From: Anaeromyxobacter sp.
Lineage (GTDB): Bacteria; Myxococcota; Myxococcia; Myxococcales; Anaeromyxobacteraceae
Direction of reading: 5' to 3'
DNA length: 53,515 nt
Assembly: GCA_025360965.1 (NCBI GenBank)
Contig: JANYBC010000098.1
Location: 1-53,515, forward strand
Below, piece after piece: positions 10,070 through 17,488 of this stretch. The translations under genes were made by a program, and so were the position numbers. Below the pieces are notes generated by a model that did not search any database, was not told the origin of the DNA, and saw only the letters and a list, made by a program, of their open reading frames with translations. Positions within the stretch are counted from its first letter, which is position 1; each line of letters opens with the position of its first letter.

Positions 10070-10677
10070 GGCTTGGCTCCCTGGGTCGGCGCGACCTTGG
10101 CCGTTTCGACGCCGCGGACGGCGTCGGCGTGGCGGTAACGATCAGGGCGGCGCTCGGAGAGCAACCTGGCCTCGCGGCCATAGGCTGCCGACAGCACCGG
10201 GCGCTTCTCGTCGCGTGCGGCGCTGCTCTGATCCAGGTACCAGTCGATGGCCGCCGTGGTCGGCTCACCCTTCAATGCGTCGGCGATGTCGGAGCGCATC
10301 TTGCCCACCTGCGCACCGATGCGCGGCCCGGCGCGATCGGCGATGGTCGCCAGCAGGCTGTCGGCCGCGACGTAGAGGCGGGCATCGAAGGCCGCGACCG
10401 ACCGGTAGTAGTCGACGAGGGCGTCCGGCCCCGGGTCCTCCAACCCACCGAAGGCCTCGATCGCCTCTTCCGGCCGGCCGAGCTTCACCAGCGCGACCGC
10501 GGCGTAGCGTGCGGCATCCGGCGCACCGAGGCGCTGTGCAACGCGAAACTCGACGAGTGCCTCGGCGTACCGCGCCTCACGGAACTCCCGGGCGCCGGCG
10601 AGCAGGTGCTCGTCGGCGCCGGGACCGCCGGCCGAGAGGGTGAGACCGAGGAGGAGGGCCAAGGCGGGGATGGTCAA
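10066..10677 (-). CDS. Secreted TPR-type protein
   Basis: A 203-residue protein with a signal peptide (ALALLLGLTLSAGG) followed by helical TPR-like repeats (AREFREARYAEALVEFRVAQ; AVALVKLGRPEEAIEAFGGL). It starts with TTG at 10677, with GGAG about 7 nt upstream; no ATG or GTG fits the signal peptide. It overlaps the TPR/barrel gene by 4 nt and begins 14 nt after the Met/His-rich gene. It probably acts in the periplasm as a partner of the TPR/barrel protein. I recognise no specific family. Confidence 0.7.
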   Translation of the reverse strand: MTIPALALLLGLTLSAGGPGADEHLLAGAREFREARYAEALVEFRVAQRLGAPDAARYAAVALVKLGRPEEAIEAFGGLEDPGPDALVDYYRSVAAFDARLYVAADSLLATIADRAGPRIGAQVGKMRSDIADALKGEPTTAAIDWYLDQSSAARDEKRPVLSAAYGREARLLSERRPDRYRHADAVRGVETAKVAPTQGAKP

Positions 10678-10691
10678 TGGGGGCTCCGCGA

Positions 10692-11279
10692 CTAGTGCTT
10701 GCCGCCGGTCGGCATGCCGGTTGTGGGAGGCGTGGTGGTGGGCGTCCCGGTGGTGGTCCCGGTGCCGGGAGTCATTCCGCCCGTCGTGCCGGTCCCGGTG
10801 CCGCCGGTGGTCCCGGCTGGCATCATGCCGCCAGTGCCGCCCGGCATTGTCCCGCCCGGCATGGTGCCGCCCGGGCCGCTCCCCATCATCCCGCCGTGCA
10901 TCTCCTTCATCTTCTCCTTGTTGGCCGCGTCGTGCATGTCACCGTGGCCCCCCATCGCCGCGCCGCTGGTGGCGGCGTTCATGCCGGCCCTGTTGGCGGC
11001 ATCGGCGTGGGTCGCCGTGGCGTCCTTGGTGCCCTGGTGCATCCACTTGTGCTGCGCCCCCTGGCCGGCCGCGGCCGCGGTGCCGTGCATCTGGTCGTGG
11101 CCCATGCCGGGCTTCATGGCCTGATCGGGCATCGCCGCCGGCCTGGCCGGCACGGTCGCCTGATCGTGCATCGCGTCGTGCATCGCCTTGTGGGCCGCGG
11201 CGCCATTCTCCTGTGCCGAGGCGCCGCCTGCCACGAGGACCCCCGCCACCGCCACCGCCTGGAACCAGCTCTTCTTCAT
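10692..11279 (-). CDS. Met/His-rich secreted protein, first gene of the sigma54 operon
   Basis: A 195-residue exported protein with a signal peptide (MKKSWFQAVAVAGVLVAGGASA). The mature part has about twenty His and many Met in HxxM and MH pairs (MHDAMHD, GMGHDQMHG, KEMHGGMM), the composition of periplasmic copper/silver buffers. The C-terminal 60 residues are low-complexity Gly-Thr-Met-Pro repeats. I chose the ATG at 11279 because AAGGAGAAGCAT precedes it; the longer frame upstream is Arg-rich shadow sequence. It is the promoter-proximal gene of the operon that ends with the kinase and regulator, much as zraP relates to zraSR in enterobacteria, although it shows no obvious resemblance to ZraP. 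Metal binding is inferred from composition. Confidence 0.8.
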   Translation of the reverse strand: MKKSWFQAVAVAGVLVAGGASAQENGAAAHKAMHDAMHDQATVPARPAAMPDQAMKPGMGHDQMHGTAAAAGQGAQHKWMHQGTKDATATHADAANRAGMNAATSGAAMGGHGDMHDAANKEKMKEMHGGMMGSGPGGTMPGGTMPGGTGGMMPAGTTGGTGTGTTGGMTPGTGTTTGTPTTTPPTTGMPTGGKH

Positions 11280-11327
11280 ATGCTTCTCCTTGAGAGTCCG
11301 CGCCATGCGGCTCGGAGGGCACTCATC

Positions 11328-11342
11328 GCAAGGCCCGTGCCG
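11328..11342 (-). promoter_or_regulatory. Sigma54 (-24/-12) promoter of the TPR/two-component operon
   Basis: On the minus strand the sequence reads CGGCACGGGCCTTGC. This is GG-N10-GC spacing with near-consensus -24 (GGCACG) and -12 (TTGC) elements. Transcription would start about 12 nt downstream, roughly 35 nt before the ATG at 11279. The operon encodes a GAFTGA-type activator, which makes the match meaningful. Confidence 0.8.
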
Positions 11343-11381
11343 CACGTCATTCCAGCCACTTGCGCCGTTCCGTGAGGCCGG

Positions 11382-11421
11382 ACGGTACCGCCTGGTACGG
11401 CGATGTGTCCCGAACGGTACG
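11382..11421. promoter_or_regulatory. Candidate activator-binding (enhancer) repeats
   Basis: Three GGTAC boxes lie about 40-80 bp upstream of the minus-strand -24 element. The first two form the palindrome GTACC-N4-GGTAC (385-398) and the third (416-420) is within CGAACGGTACGAG. The distance suits an NtrC-type enhancer. It is also upstream of the divergent plus-strand sigma54 site at 11569, so it could serve both. Confidence 0.4.
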
Positions 11422-11568
11422 AGCCGGGCGGGCCGAAGTGGGTTCACACCACCTTCCCGGCGGGACCGGCGGCGTCGGTTGGTAACCTGGGAAGTCACTG
11501 TTTATCGCTCACTTGGCGGCCCCCATGGAGGAATCGCCCAGGTTCCACGGAGGGCCGCCCGGCGCCGC

Positions 11569-11583
11569 CGGCACGGGCCATGC
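11569..11583 (+). promoter_or_regulatory. Sigma54-like promoter, divergent from the previous one
   Basis: CGGCACGGGCCATGC has GG-N10-GC spacing and differs by one base of 15 from the minus-strand promoter at 11328-11342. It faces the Met-rich membrane-protein gene at 11727, leaving about 130 nt of leader. Apart from these regulatory motifs I see no gene in the 11280-11726 gap. Confidence 0.6.
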
Positions 11584-11726
11584 TTCTCTCTGCCATCGGC
11601 GACGCGCTTCACGTCGAGGCGCCTCGGCACAACGGAGCACCAGGCCATGACTCGAGCAGCACGCCCCGAAGCTCGATGGAAGGTAGCGGGGCTCCCACAC
11701 CACCACGCAATTCCCAGAGGTCACCC

Positions 11727-12134
11727 ATGTTGCTCGCCTTGACGTGCGCGCTCTGTACCATGCAGCCACTCCCCACCACGCTGGAGCTGGGCCTGTCCCA
11801 GCCCACGCTCTCGCTCCAGGAGGCCAGTCCAGCGGCGCCGCTGCCGCCACTCGCGCTCGCCTCGTCACGGCCGCTCGCCGCACCGCATGAATCGCACGAG
11901 GCACTCGCTCTCGCCTCGCTGCCGACGCAGGACACCGGCTCGGGGGATGGCGACCACTCCGATCACATGGGTCCGATGTGGATCACCATGGGGGTGGTGA
12001 TGGTGGTCATGATGGTCGGGGTGGGCGCCTACGCCATGAGCCATAGGAGCACGGCAGCGAGGCCGTTCAACGCGACGACCCTGGCGTCGCCAGCCATGCT
12101 GGCCATCCCGGTGGTGGCGCGCGGAGGGGGATGA
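11727..12134 (+). CDS. Small exported protein with His/Met-flanked membrane segment
   Basis: A 135-residue protein starting at ATG 11727 (AGAGG 7-8 nt upstream), inside a longer frame whose upstream part looks non-coding. It has a weak N-terminal hydrophobic segment, a Pro/Ala/Leu-rich middle, then a His/Met/Asp stretch (GDGDHSDHMGPMW). This leads into one strong membrane helix full of Met (MGVVMVVMMVGVGAYAM), and the C-terminus is Ala-rich. The composition matches other products of this metal block. Function unknown. It may be expressed from the sigma54-like site at 11569. Confidence 0.55.
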   Translation: MLLALTCALCTMQPLPTTLELGLSQPTLSLQEASPAAPLPPLALASSRPLAAPHESHEALALASLPTQDTGSGDGDHSDHMGPMWITMGVVMVVMMVGVGAYAMSHRSTAARPFNATTLASPAMLAIPVVARGGG

Positions 12135-12170
12135 GATCTTCCTGCCGCGCAGATCGCCCTTGAGTCGTCA

Positions 12171-12216
12171 CTCGGCTTCCTGCTGCAGCTCGCGCCATTC
12201 CTCTGCGCTGCGCGGG
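12171..12216 (-). pseudogene. Remnant of the 3' end of a cytochrome c gene (46-bp duplicate)
   Basis: These 46 bp match 17543-17588, the end of the intact membrane cytochrome c gene, at 45 of 46 positions in the same orientation. They encode the same peptide, Pro-Arg-Ser-Ala-Glu-Glu-Trp-Arg-Glu-Leu-Gln. Nothing else of a cytochrome, no CxxCH, is found nearby. The surrounding 12135-12424 stretch otherwise holds only a promoter-like site. Confidence 0.7.
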
Positions 12217-12312
12217 AGTGACGAACGCACCAGTGAACGTTTTCGGACGGCCCGGTCACGCACCCGGACCCGCCCGGCCAGCAATGGCTGTGGATTGCGC
12301 CCCCCTGCGGCG

Positions 12313-12328
12313 GGGCATGGCCCGTGCA
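12313..12328 (+). promoter_or_regulatory. Sigma54-like promoter of the copper-resistance operon
   Basis: GGGCATGGCCCGTGCA has GG (12314-12315), N10, GC (12326-12327), with -24 GGCATG and -12 GTGC, weaker than the site at 11328. It lies about 100 nt before the lipoprotein gene at 12425, which heads the run through the P-type ATPase. Confidence 0.5.
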
Positions 12329-12424
12329 TAGGTGCACGCTGAGTAGTCAGCTCACATGCCATTTCCGACACGCTGGTCGGGAGCCCGAAAGCTCTCGACT
12401 GAACACCACTCGAAGGAGCCACAC

Positions 12425-12946
12425 ATGACCCATGTACTTCTCGTCGGCGCTACGGCGCTCGCTCTCCTCTCCGGTTGCGCCCACTCCAGCCAGCCCGCAG
12501 CCGCCGCACCGATGGACGGCGACCGTGGCGACATGAAGGCGTTGTGTCCCATGGGCGTGCCGGGCACCCAGGTCTCGGCCGTCGACGAGATCAATGGATC
12601 GACCTTGACGTTCACCGCCCGCGGCCAGGTCGCCGAGCTCCAGCGCCGCGTCCATGCCATGGTGAAGATGCACAACCAGCATCACGCTGGCGGCGACACG
12701 CACGAAGGCATGCCCAAGGGCGGGATGATGGGTGGCGACCATATGATGGGCGGCGACCAGAAGATGGGCGGCATGATGATGCCACCCTCCCACGCGACCG
12801 TGTTCGACCTCGATAACGGCGCCAGCATCAAGCTGATGCCGACCAACGAGGCGGACCTCCAGAAGCTGCAGTCCGCGGTTCGCATGCACGCGCAGCGGAT
12901 GCAGCAGAACGGCTGCGAGATGATGACCGGGATGCACCACGGCTGA
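12425..12946 (+). CDS. Met/His-rich lipoprotein, probable copper binding
   Basis: A 173-residue protein starting at ATG 12425 behind AAGGAG. The signal peptide ends in a lipobox (ALLSGC), so it should be lipid-anchored. The mature protein has a Cys-Pro-Met (residue ~41), a region suited to a small beta/alpha domain (TFTARGQVAELQRRVHAMVKMHNQHH), a dense Met/His block (MMGGDHMMGGDQKMGGMMM) and a second similar helix (LQKLQSAVRMHAQRMQQNGCEMM). The two helices look like an internal duplication. It is the first of four collinear genes ending with the outer-membrane protein at 16827. Copper or silver buffering is inferred from composition and neighbours. Confidence 0.75.
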   Translation: MTHVLLVGATALALLSGCAHSSQPAAAAPMDGDRGDMKALCPMGVPGTQVSAVDEINGSTLTFTARGQVAELQRRVHAMVKMHNQHHAGGDTHEGMPKGGMMGGDHMMGGDQKMGGMMMPPSHATVFDLDNGASIKLMPTNEADLQKLQSAVRMHAQRMQQNGCEMMTGMHHG

Positions 12947-13014
12947 CCGCACCGGCCGGCAGGCCGGCGGCTGGCGAATCGCTGCGGTTCGCGGCGGCAA
13001 GAAAGGCGGGCTCC

Positions 13015-13128
13015 ATGATGGACGGATCTGGCGGATGGATGGGCGGAGGGATGTGGACCTGGACCGTGCTCGGCCTGGTGGTGGTGGCCCTTTTGGTCGT
13101 CGTGATCAACAAGATGTCCAAGAAATAG
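13015..13128 (+). CDS. 37-residue single-pass membrane protein
   Basis: A short open frame between the lipoprotein and the ATPase genes. It has Met/Gly/Trp-rich N-terminal residues (MMDGSGGWMGGGMWTW), one clean membrane helix (VLGLVVVALLVVV) and a Lys-rich cytosolic end (INKMSKK). The positive-inside pattern is consistent, and it has a possible GGCGGG ribosome site. Tiny Met-rich membrane proteins of this sort often sit in copper-efflux clusters. The function is unknown. Confidence 0.6.
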   Translation: MMDGSGGWMGGGMWTWTVLGLVVVALLVVVINKMSKK

Positions 13129-13188
13129 GGCCAGCGTCGCATGGCCTGAGCGCCACCAGGCGCGCAGGGGGGAAGGGTCGTTCGGGTC

Positions 13189-15330
13189 ATGGCTTCCACC
13201 GAGAGCATCCACGAGGGCCACCAAGGTCACGCGGCGCCTGGCGCACAACCCGCCATGTCGGCGGACATGGCGCACGAGATGGGCCACGGCGGCAAGGACC
13301 TGCCCGCCATGGTCCGGGACATGCGGAACCGCTTCTTGATCTGCCTGGTCTTCACCGTGCCGATCTTCGTCTACGCCCCCATGGGAGGCTTCTTCGAGCC
13401 CCCTGCTCCACCGTTCGGGCTCGAGCTCAACCTCTGGCTCTTCTTCTTCGCCAGCGCCGCCATCCTCTACCCGAGCTGGCCGTTCTTCGTCTCCGCGTGG
13501 AGACAGCTCAAGAAGGGCACCCTGGGCATGGCGGCGCTGATCGTGTTGAGCGTCGGCACCGGGTATCTCTTCAGCGTCGCCACCACCTTCCTCTTCAAGG
13601 AGGGCGGACAGTTCTTCGAGGCCGCCGCCGTCCTGTTGGTCTTCATCCTCCTCGGCCACTGGCTGGAGATGCGTGCCCGGGCCGGTGCCTCATCCGCCAT
13701 CCAGGCGCTCATGAAGCTCACGCCGGCGAAGGCCTCCGTGATCCGCAATGGCGCCGAGATCGAGATTCCGACGGCCGAGGTCGTGGCAGGCGAGATCGTG
13801 GTGATCCGGCCAGGCGGCAAGATCCCGGTCGATGGCACGGTGGAGACCGGTGAGTCGCTGGTCGACGAATCCATGCTCACCGGTGAGTCGATGCCGGTGC
13901 CGAAGAAGCCAGGGGCCACCGTCATCGGCGCGACCATCAACAAGAGCGGCAGCTTCCGCTTCAAGGCGACCAAGGTCGGGGCCGACTCGGCGCTCGCCCA
14001 GATTGTCAAGCTGGTGCAGGAGGCCCAGAGCTCCAAGGCTCCGGCGCAGCTCCTGGCGGACAAGGCGGCGCAGTGGCTGGTGATCGTCGCCATTTTAGTT
14101 GGCCTCGCGACCTTTGGGGTCTGGTTCTGGGTGATGGGACAGCCGCTGCTCTTCGCGGTCACCATGACCATCACGGTCTTCGTGATCGCCTGCCCGGACG
14201 CGCTGGGACTCGCGACGCCCATGGCGGTCATGGTGAGCACCGACCTGGGCGCGACCAACGGAATCCTCTTCAAGAACGCCTCGGCGTTGGAAGAGGCGAC
14301 CAAGCTCGACGTCATCGTCTTCGACAAGACCGGCACGCTCACCGTCGGCCAGCCTGAGGTGGTGGAGCTGGTGACGGCGGACGGGGTCACCGAGGATGTG
14401 CTTCTGGCTGCCGCCGCCGCCGTGGAGCAAGGGTCCCAGCATCCGCTGGCCCAGGCCATCCTCCGCCGGGCCGCGAACCTCACCGCTCCCGCGCCCACTG
14501 GATTCCAGAGCATCGACGGCATGGGCGCCAGCGCCGAGACCGGGGGCGGAACGGTGTTTCTCGGCAACCGGGCGCTCATGGAGGCTCAGAAGCTCGACCT
14601 CGGCCGGCTGGAGGTCGAGGCCAAGCGCCTCCAGGGAGAGGGACGCACCGTCGTCCACGTGGCCCAGGCCGCCCGCGTCATCGGGCTCATCGCCATCGCC
14701 GACGCCATCCGGCCGAGCTCGAAGGCGGCGGTGTCCAGGCTGCGCGAGCGCAACATCCAGGTGGTGATGTTGACCGGCGACAACGCGGCCACGGCCAGGC
14801 GGATCGCCGCAGATCTCGGCATCGACAGCGTCCTGGCCGAGGTGCTTCCGGCCCAGAAGGCCGAGAAGGTGAAGGAACTCCAGGCAACCGGCAAGAAGGT
14901 CGGCATGGTGGGCGATGGTGTGAACGACGCGCCAGCGCTGACCCAGGCCGACGTGGGCTTTGCCATCGGCGCCGGGACCGACGTCGCCATGGAGAGCGCC
15001 GACGTGGTGTTGATGAAGAGCGATCCCTTCGACATCGTCGCCGCCATCGAGCTGTCGCGCGCCACCCTGCGGAAGATGCACCAGAACCTCTGGTGGGCGG
15101 TGGGCTACAACGTGGTCGCCTTCCCGCTCGCCGCGGGTGTCCTCTTCCCCTTCGTGCTCAGCCCCGAGGTGGCGGCGCTGTCCATGTCCGGCAGCACGCT
15201 GGTGGTGGCGATCAATGCGCTGCTGCTGAAGCGCACCAGGCTGGAGGGCATCCGCCAGCCTGGAAAGGGCGCCGAACCCACGGCAGCTGGTGGGCCCATC
15301 ACCCCGGACCACGCCAGCGCCGTTGCGTGA
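13189..15330 (+). CDS. P1B-type heavy-metal (copper/silver class) translocating ATPase
   Basis: A 713-residue inner-membrane efflux pump. The cytosolic N-terminus is His/Met-rich ([20 protein letters not shown]) with no CxxC ferredoxin-like domain. TM helices, the actuator loop (LTGES at ~230), phosphorylation motif DKTGT with Asp379, the ATP-binding domain with a His-Pro pair (GSQHPLAQA), and [12 protein letters not shown] hinge motifs follow in order. The membrane metal motif is Cys335-Pro336-Asp337 ([12 protein letters not shown]) instead of the common CPC or CPH. TM7 has YNVVAFPLA and TM8 MSGST, the latter like CopB-type pumps. Overall it is CopB-like by its His-rich tail but with a variant ion-binding site. 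It sits in the copper block and is probably driven by the upstream sigma54-like promoter. Confidence 0.95.
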   Translation: MASTESIHEGHQGHAAPGAQPAMSADMAHEMGHGGKDLPAMVRDMRNRFLICLVFTVPIFVYAPMGGFFEPPAPPFGLELNLWLFFFASAAILYPSWPFFVSAWRQLKKGTLGMAALIVLSVGTGYLFSVATTFLFKEGGQFFEAAAVLLVFILLGHWLEMRARAGASSAIQALMKLTPAKASVIRNGAEIEIPTAEVVAGEIVVIRPGGKIPVDGTVETGESLVDESMLTGESMPVPKKPGATVIGATINKSGSFRFKATKVGADSALAQIVKLVQEAQSSKAPAQLLADKAAQWLVIVAILVGLATFGVWFWVMGQPLLFAVTMTITVFVIACPDALGLATPMAVMVSTDLGATNGILFKNASALEEATKLDVIVFDKTGTLTVGQPEVVELVTADGVTEDVLLAAAAAVEQGSQHPLAQAILRRAANLTAPAPTGFQSIDGMGASAETGGGTVFLGNRALMEAQKLDLGRLEVEAKRLQGEGRTVVHVAQAARVIGLIAIADAIRPSSKAAVSRLRERNIQVVMLTGDNAATARRIAADLGIDSVLAEVLPAQKAEKVKELQATGKKVGMVGDGVNDAPALTQADVGFAIGAGTDVAMESADVVLMKSDPFDIVAAIELSRATLRKMHQNLWWAVGYNVVAFPLAAGVLFPFVLSPEVAALSMSGSTLVVAINALLLKRTRLEGIRQPGKGAEPTAAGGPITPDHASAVA

Positions 15331-15462
15331 CAGTAGGTGCGGAAAGGCCGCAGCGGCCTGGCTCAAGCGCCATCGAGGTTCGGTCGCCGTTCGGCTCCCT
15401 GGAGATTCGGAGCCGCCACTTGAACCACCCGTCAGGTTTCCCTTACCGGCCCAGGAGGACAA

Positions 15463-16827
15463 ATGAGATTTGCCTCGCTCCTCATGCTCGCCGTAACGCA
15501 CATGGTCGGCTCCCCGGCTCTCGCCCAGGAGCACGCAGGCAACGGCGGTGGACAGATGGCCGAGATGGACAAGCCTCCCCAGGTGTCGATGGCGGGGCCG
15601 CTCGGGCTGCCTGAGCAGCGCAACGGCTCAGGGACGAGTTGGCAGCCGGATTCGACGCCGATGTTCGCCTGGTTCTTCCCAGTGGGGGGCTGGACGCTGA
15701 TGCTCCACACCAGCGTCTTCGCCGGATACGATGCACAGGGCGGCGATCGCGGCGACGACAAGGTGCTCAGCGCGAACTGGGTCATGGGCATGGCGCGCCA
15801 TGAACTCGCCGAGGGCGAGCTCGGCGTGCGCGCGATGTTCAGCCTCGATCCGCTCACCGTCGGCGGCAACGGCTACCCGTTGCTCCTCCAGACCGGAGAG
15901 AGCTTCCAGGGCATACCCCTTCACGACCGGCAGCACCCGCACGACCTGTTCATGGAGGTCGCCGCACTCTACCGCCGCACGCTCGGCGACAGCGTCGCCT
16001 TCGAGCTGTACGCCGCGCCCGTCGGCGAGCCGGCGCTGGGACCGACCGCGTTCCCACACCGGATCTCGGCCATGTCAGACCCGCTGGCCCCGCTCGGCCA
16101 CCACTGGCAGGACTCGACGCACATCAGCTTCGGCGTGGTCACGGCGGGCGTCTTCACGCGCCGCGTGAAGCTCGAGGGCTCATGGTTCAACGGGCGGGAG
16201 CCGGACGAGGATCGCTACGACTTCGATATTCGCGCGCCTGACTCCTTCGCGGGCCGGCTCTCGGTGAATCCAAGGCAGGACCTGAGCGCGCAGGTATCGT
16301 ACGGCTACCTGAAGAGCCCCGAGGCGCTCGAGCCCGACCAGAGCCTTCGTCGCGTCACTGCGTCGGCCACCTGGAACACAAGGCCCGCGGGCGACGGCGA
16401 GCTCGCCGTCACGGCCGTCTGGGGGCGGAATATCCCGGAGAACGGTACCGCGACCGACGCGTTTCTCGTCGAGGGGAACCTCGGGTTGGCAGGTCACCAC
16501 GCGATCTTCGCGAGGGGTGAGCTCGTGACGAAGAGCGGCCGCGACTTGGTCCTCCCGGCCGCGCAGGAGAGTGGGACGTTTCGTGTGGGCAGCGTCGTGG
16601 TCGGCTATGTCTACGATTTCGCCCCCATCGCCGGGATCGTCCCCGGCATCGGAGTCCGTGGCTCGCTGAACTTCGTGGGGGATGGGCTCGAGCCGTTCTA
16701 TGGCTCGCGGACGCCGGTCGGCGCGATGGTCTACGTCACGGTGCACGCGCCCGAGATGATGATGGGCCACTCCGCCGGCATGCTGATGCCGATGCAGCAC
16801 GGCGGCGATATGGGTCGCCAGCCATGA
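15463..16827 (+). CDS. Outer-membrane/periplasmic protein of copper clusters
   Basis: A 454-residue protein with a signal peptide (LLMLAVTHMVGSPALAQ). The mature protein is rich in aromatic beta-strands typical of a barrel (AWFFPVGGWTLMLHTSVFAGYD; LSAQVSYGYLKSP; VVVGYVYDFAPIAGIVPGIGVRGSLNFVG). The conserved-looking His/Asp cluster HDRQHPHDLFME is near residue 155, and there is a Met/His-rich C-terminal tail (MMMGHSAGMLMPMQHGGDM). Proteins of this sort are common next to copper ATPases and multicopper oxidases, but I cannot assign a role. AGGAGG precedes the ATG. It follows the ATPase by 132 nt in the same direction. Confidence 0.7.
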   Translation: MRFASLLMLAVTHMVGSPALAQEHAGNGGGQMAEMDKPPQVSMAGPLGLPEQRNGSGTSWQPDSTPMFAWFFPVGGWTLMLHTSVFAGYDAQGGDRGDDKVLSANWVMGMARHELAEGELGVRAMFSLDPLTVGGNGYPLLLQTGESFQGIPLHDRQHPHDLFMEVAALYRRTLGDSVAFELYAAPVGEPALGPTAFPHRISAMSDPLAPLGHHWQDSTHISFGVVTAGVFTRRVKLEGSWFNGREPDEDRYDFDIRAPDSFAGRLSVNPRQDLSAQVSYGYLKSPEALEPDQSLRRVTASATWNTRPAGDGELAVTAVWGRNIPENGTATDAFLVEGNLGLAGHHAIFARGELVTKSGRDLVLPAAQESGTFRVGSVVVGYVYDFAPIAGIVPGIGVRGSLNFVGDGLEPFYGSRTPVGAMVYVTVHAPEMMMGHSAGMLMPMQHGGDMGRQP

Positions 16828-16963
16828 AGCCGCGCCGCGCACAGCCCAGTCCTGGACGTGGGATTCGCGGGTCGCCTGGGGCAGCAGCCGGCGGAGGTGG
16901 TGCTCGTTGAGAGCTGTGGGGAGGGGCTCGCTTCCCGGAACAGGTCGTGCTTAGACAGGTCCC

Positions 16964-17110
16964 ATGCAGGAGTGCTGCAAGACGGCTCCCCGCCGCGCCA
17001 GGTACTGGGTCATCGCCGCGGTCGTGGCTCTCGCCGTTTCGATCGCCCTGGTTGGTGGGGGTGGCACCGAGCCGGAGCCACCCAGGCCAGGAGCCCCCGC
17101 GCACAGGTAG
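16964..17110 (+). CDS. 48-residue Cys-Cys membrane peptide
   Basis: A short open frame encoding MQECCKTAPRRARYW, a single membrane helix (VIAAVVALAVSIALVGGG) and a Pro-rich C-terminus. The adjacent Cys residues before a positively charged membrane anchor suggest metal or thiol chemistry. There is only a weak ribosome site (ACAGG), and no homology can be claimed. The rest of the 16828-17154 gap shows nothing. Confidence 0.4.
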   Translation: MQECCKTAPRRARYWVIAAVVALAVSIALVGGGGTEPEPPRPGAPAHR

Positions 17111-17154
17111 GCGGCAGCCGATCCGGCTGCGAGCTTTCAGCCAACAACGCGAGG

Positions 17155-17466
17155 TCAGCGTGCCGGCTTCCGTGCGGCGCCCAGCTCGACACTGGTCGCC
17201 TCCATCTGGCCGCTCACATCCTTGCCCTTCACGACGACCCGGTCGCCCACCATGGCCTTCTCTCGCTCGGTCGCCTTGTGGTCGCGGAAGTACTTCGTCC
17301 CGGTGGTCAGCGCGAAGGTCATATCCTTGCCGTGCTCGTCGGTGACGACGAGGCGGGCGGACGTGACTTCCTTCACGACGCCGTAGGCGCTGTGACCTCC
17401 CTGGTGTGCGAGCACGGGGAGTGCGAAGGTCATCGACATCAGCAATGCAGCGGCAAGCTTCTTCAT
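17155..17466 (-). CDS. Small periplasmic protein (DUF5666/CusF-like size and fold)
   Basis: A 103-residue protein with a signal peptide (AAALLMSMTFALPVLA) and a His-containing mature N-terminus (HQGGHSAYGVV). A small beta-barrel-like domain follows (GVVKEVTSARLVVTDEHGKD ... VGDRVVVKGKDVSGQMEA), the pattern of DUF5666 or CusF-like OB-type domains. It starts 22 nt downstream of the cytochrome c gene on the same strand, so they are probably co-transcribed. Copper binding is possible but the CusF Trp/Met ligand pattern is not evident. Confidence 0.7.
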   Translation of the reverse strand: MKKLAAALLMSMTFALPVLAHQGGHSAYGVVKEVTSARLVVTDEHGKDMTFALTTGTKYFRDHKATEREKAMVGDRVVVKGKDVSGQMEATSVELGAARKPAR

Positions 17467-17488
17467 GATGGACTCCTGGTGATTCCGG

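Noticed and set aside
10730-10900. Repeated GGTGCCG/CCCGGCAT units as a CRISPR-like array
   Set aside because: They are codons of the Gly-Thr-Met-Pro tail, with no regular spacers.
12168-12422. Minus-strand 84-codon frame ending in the cytochrome-like peptide as a real gene
   Set aside because: Only the last 16 codons resemble anything; the rest has no ribosome site or domain, so it is treated as a remnant.
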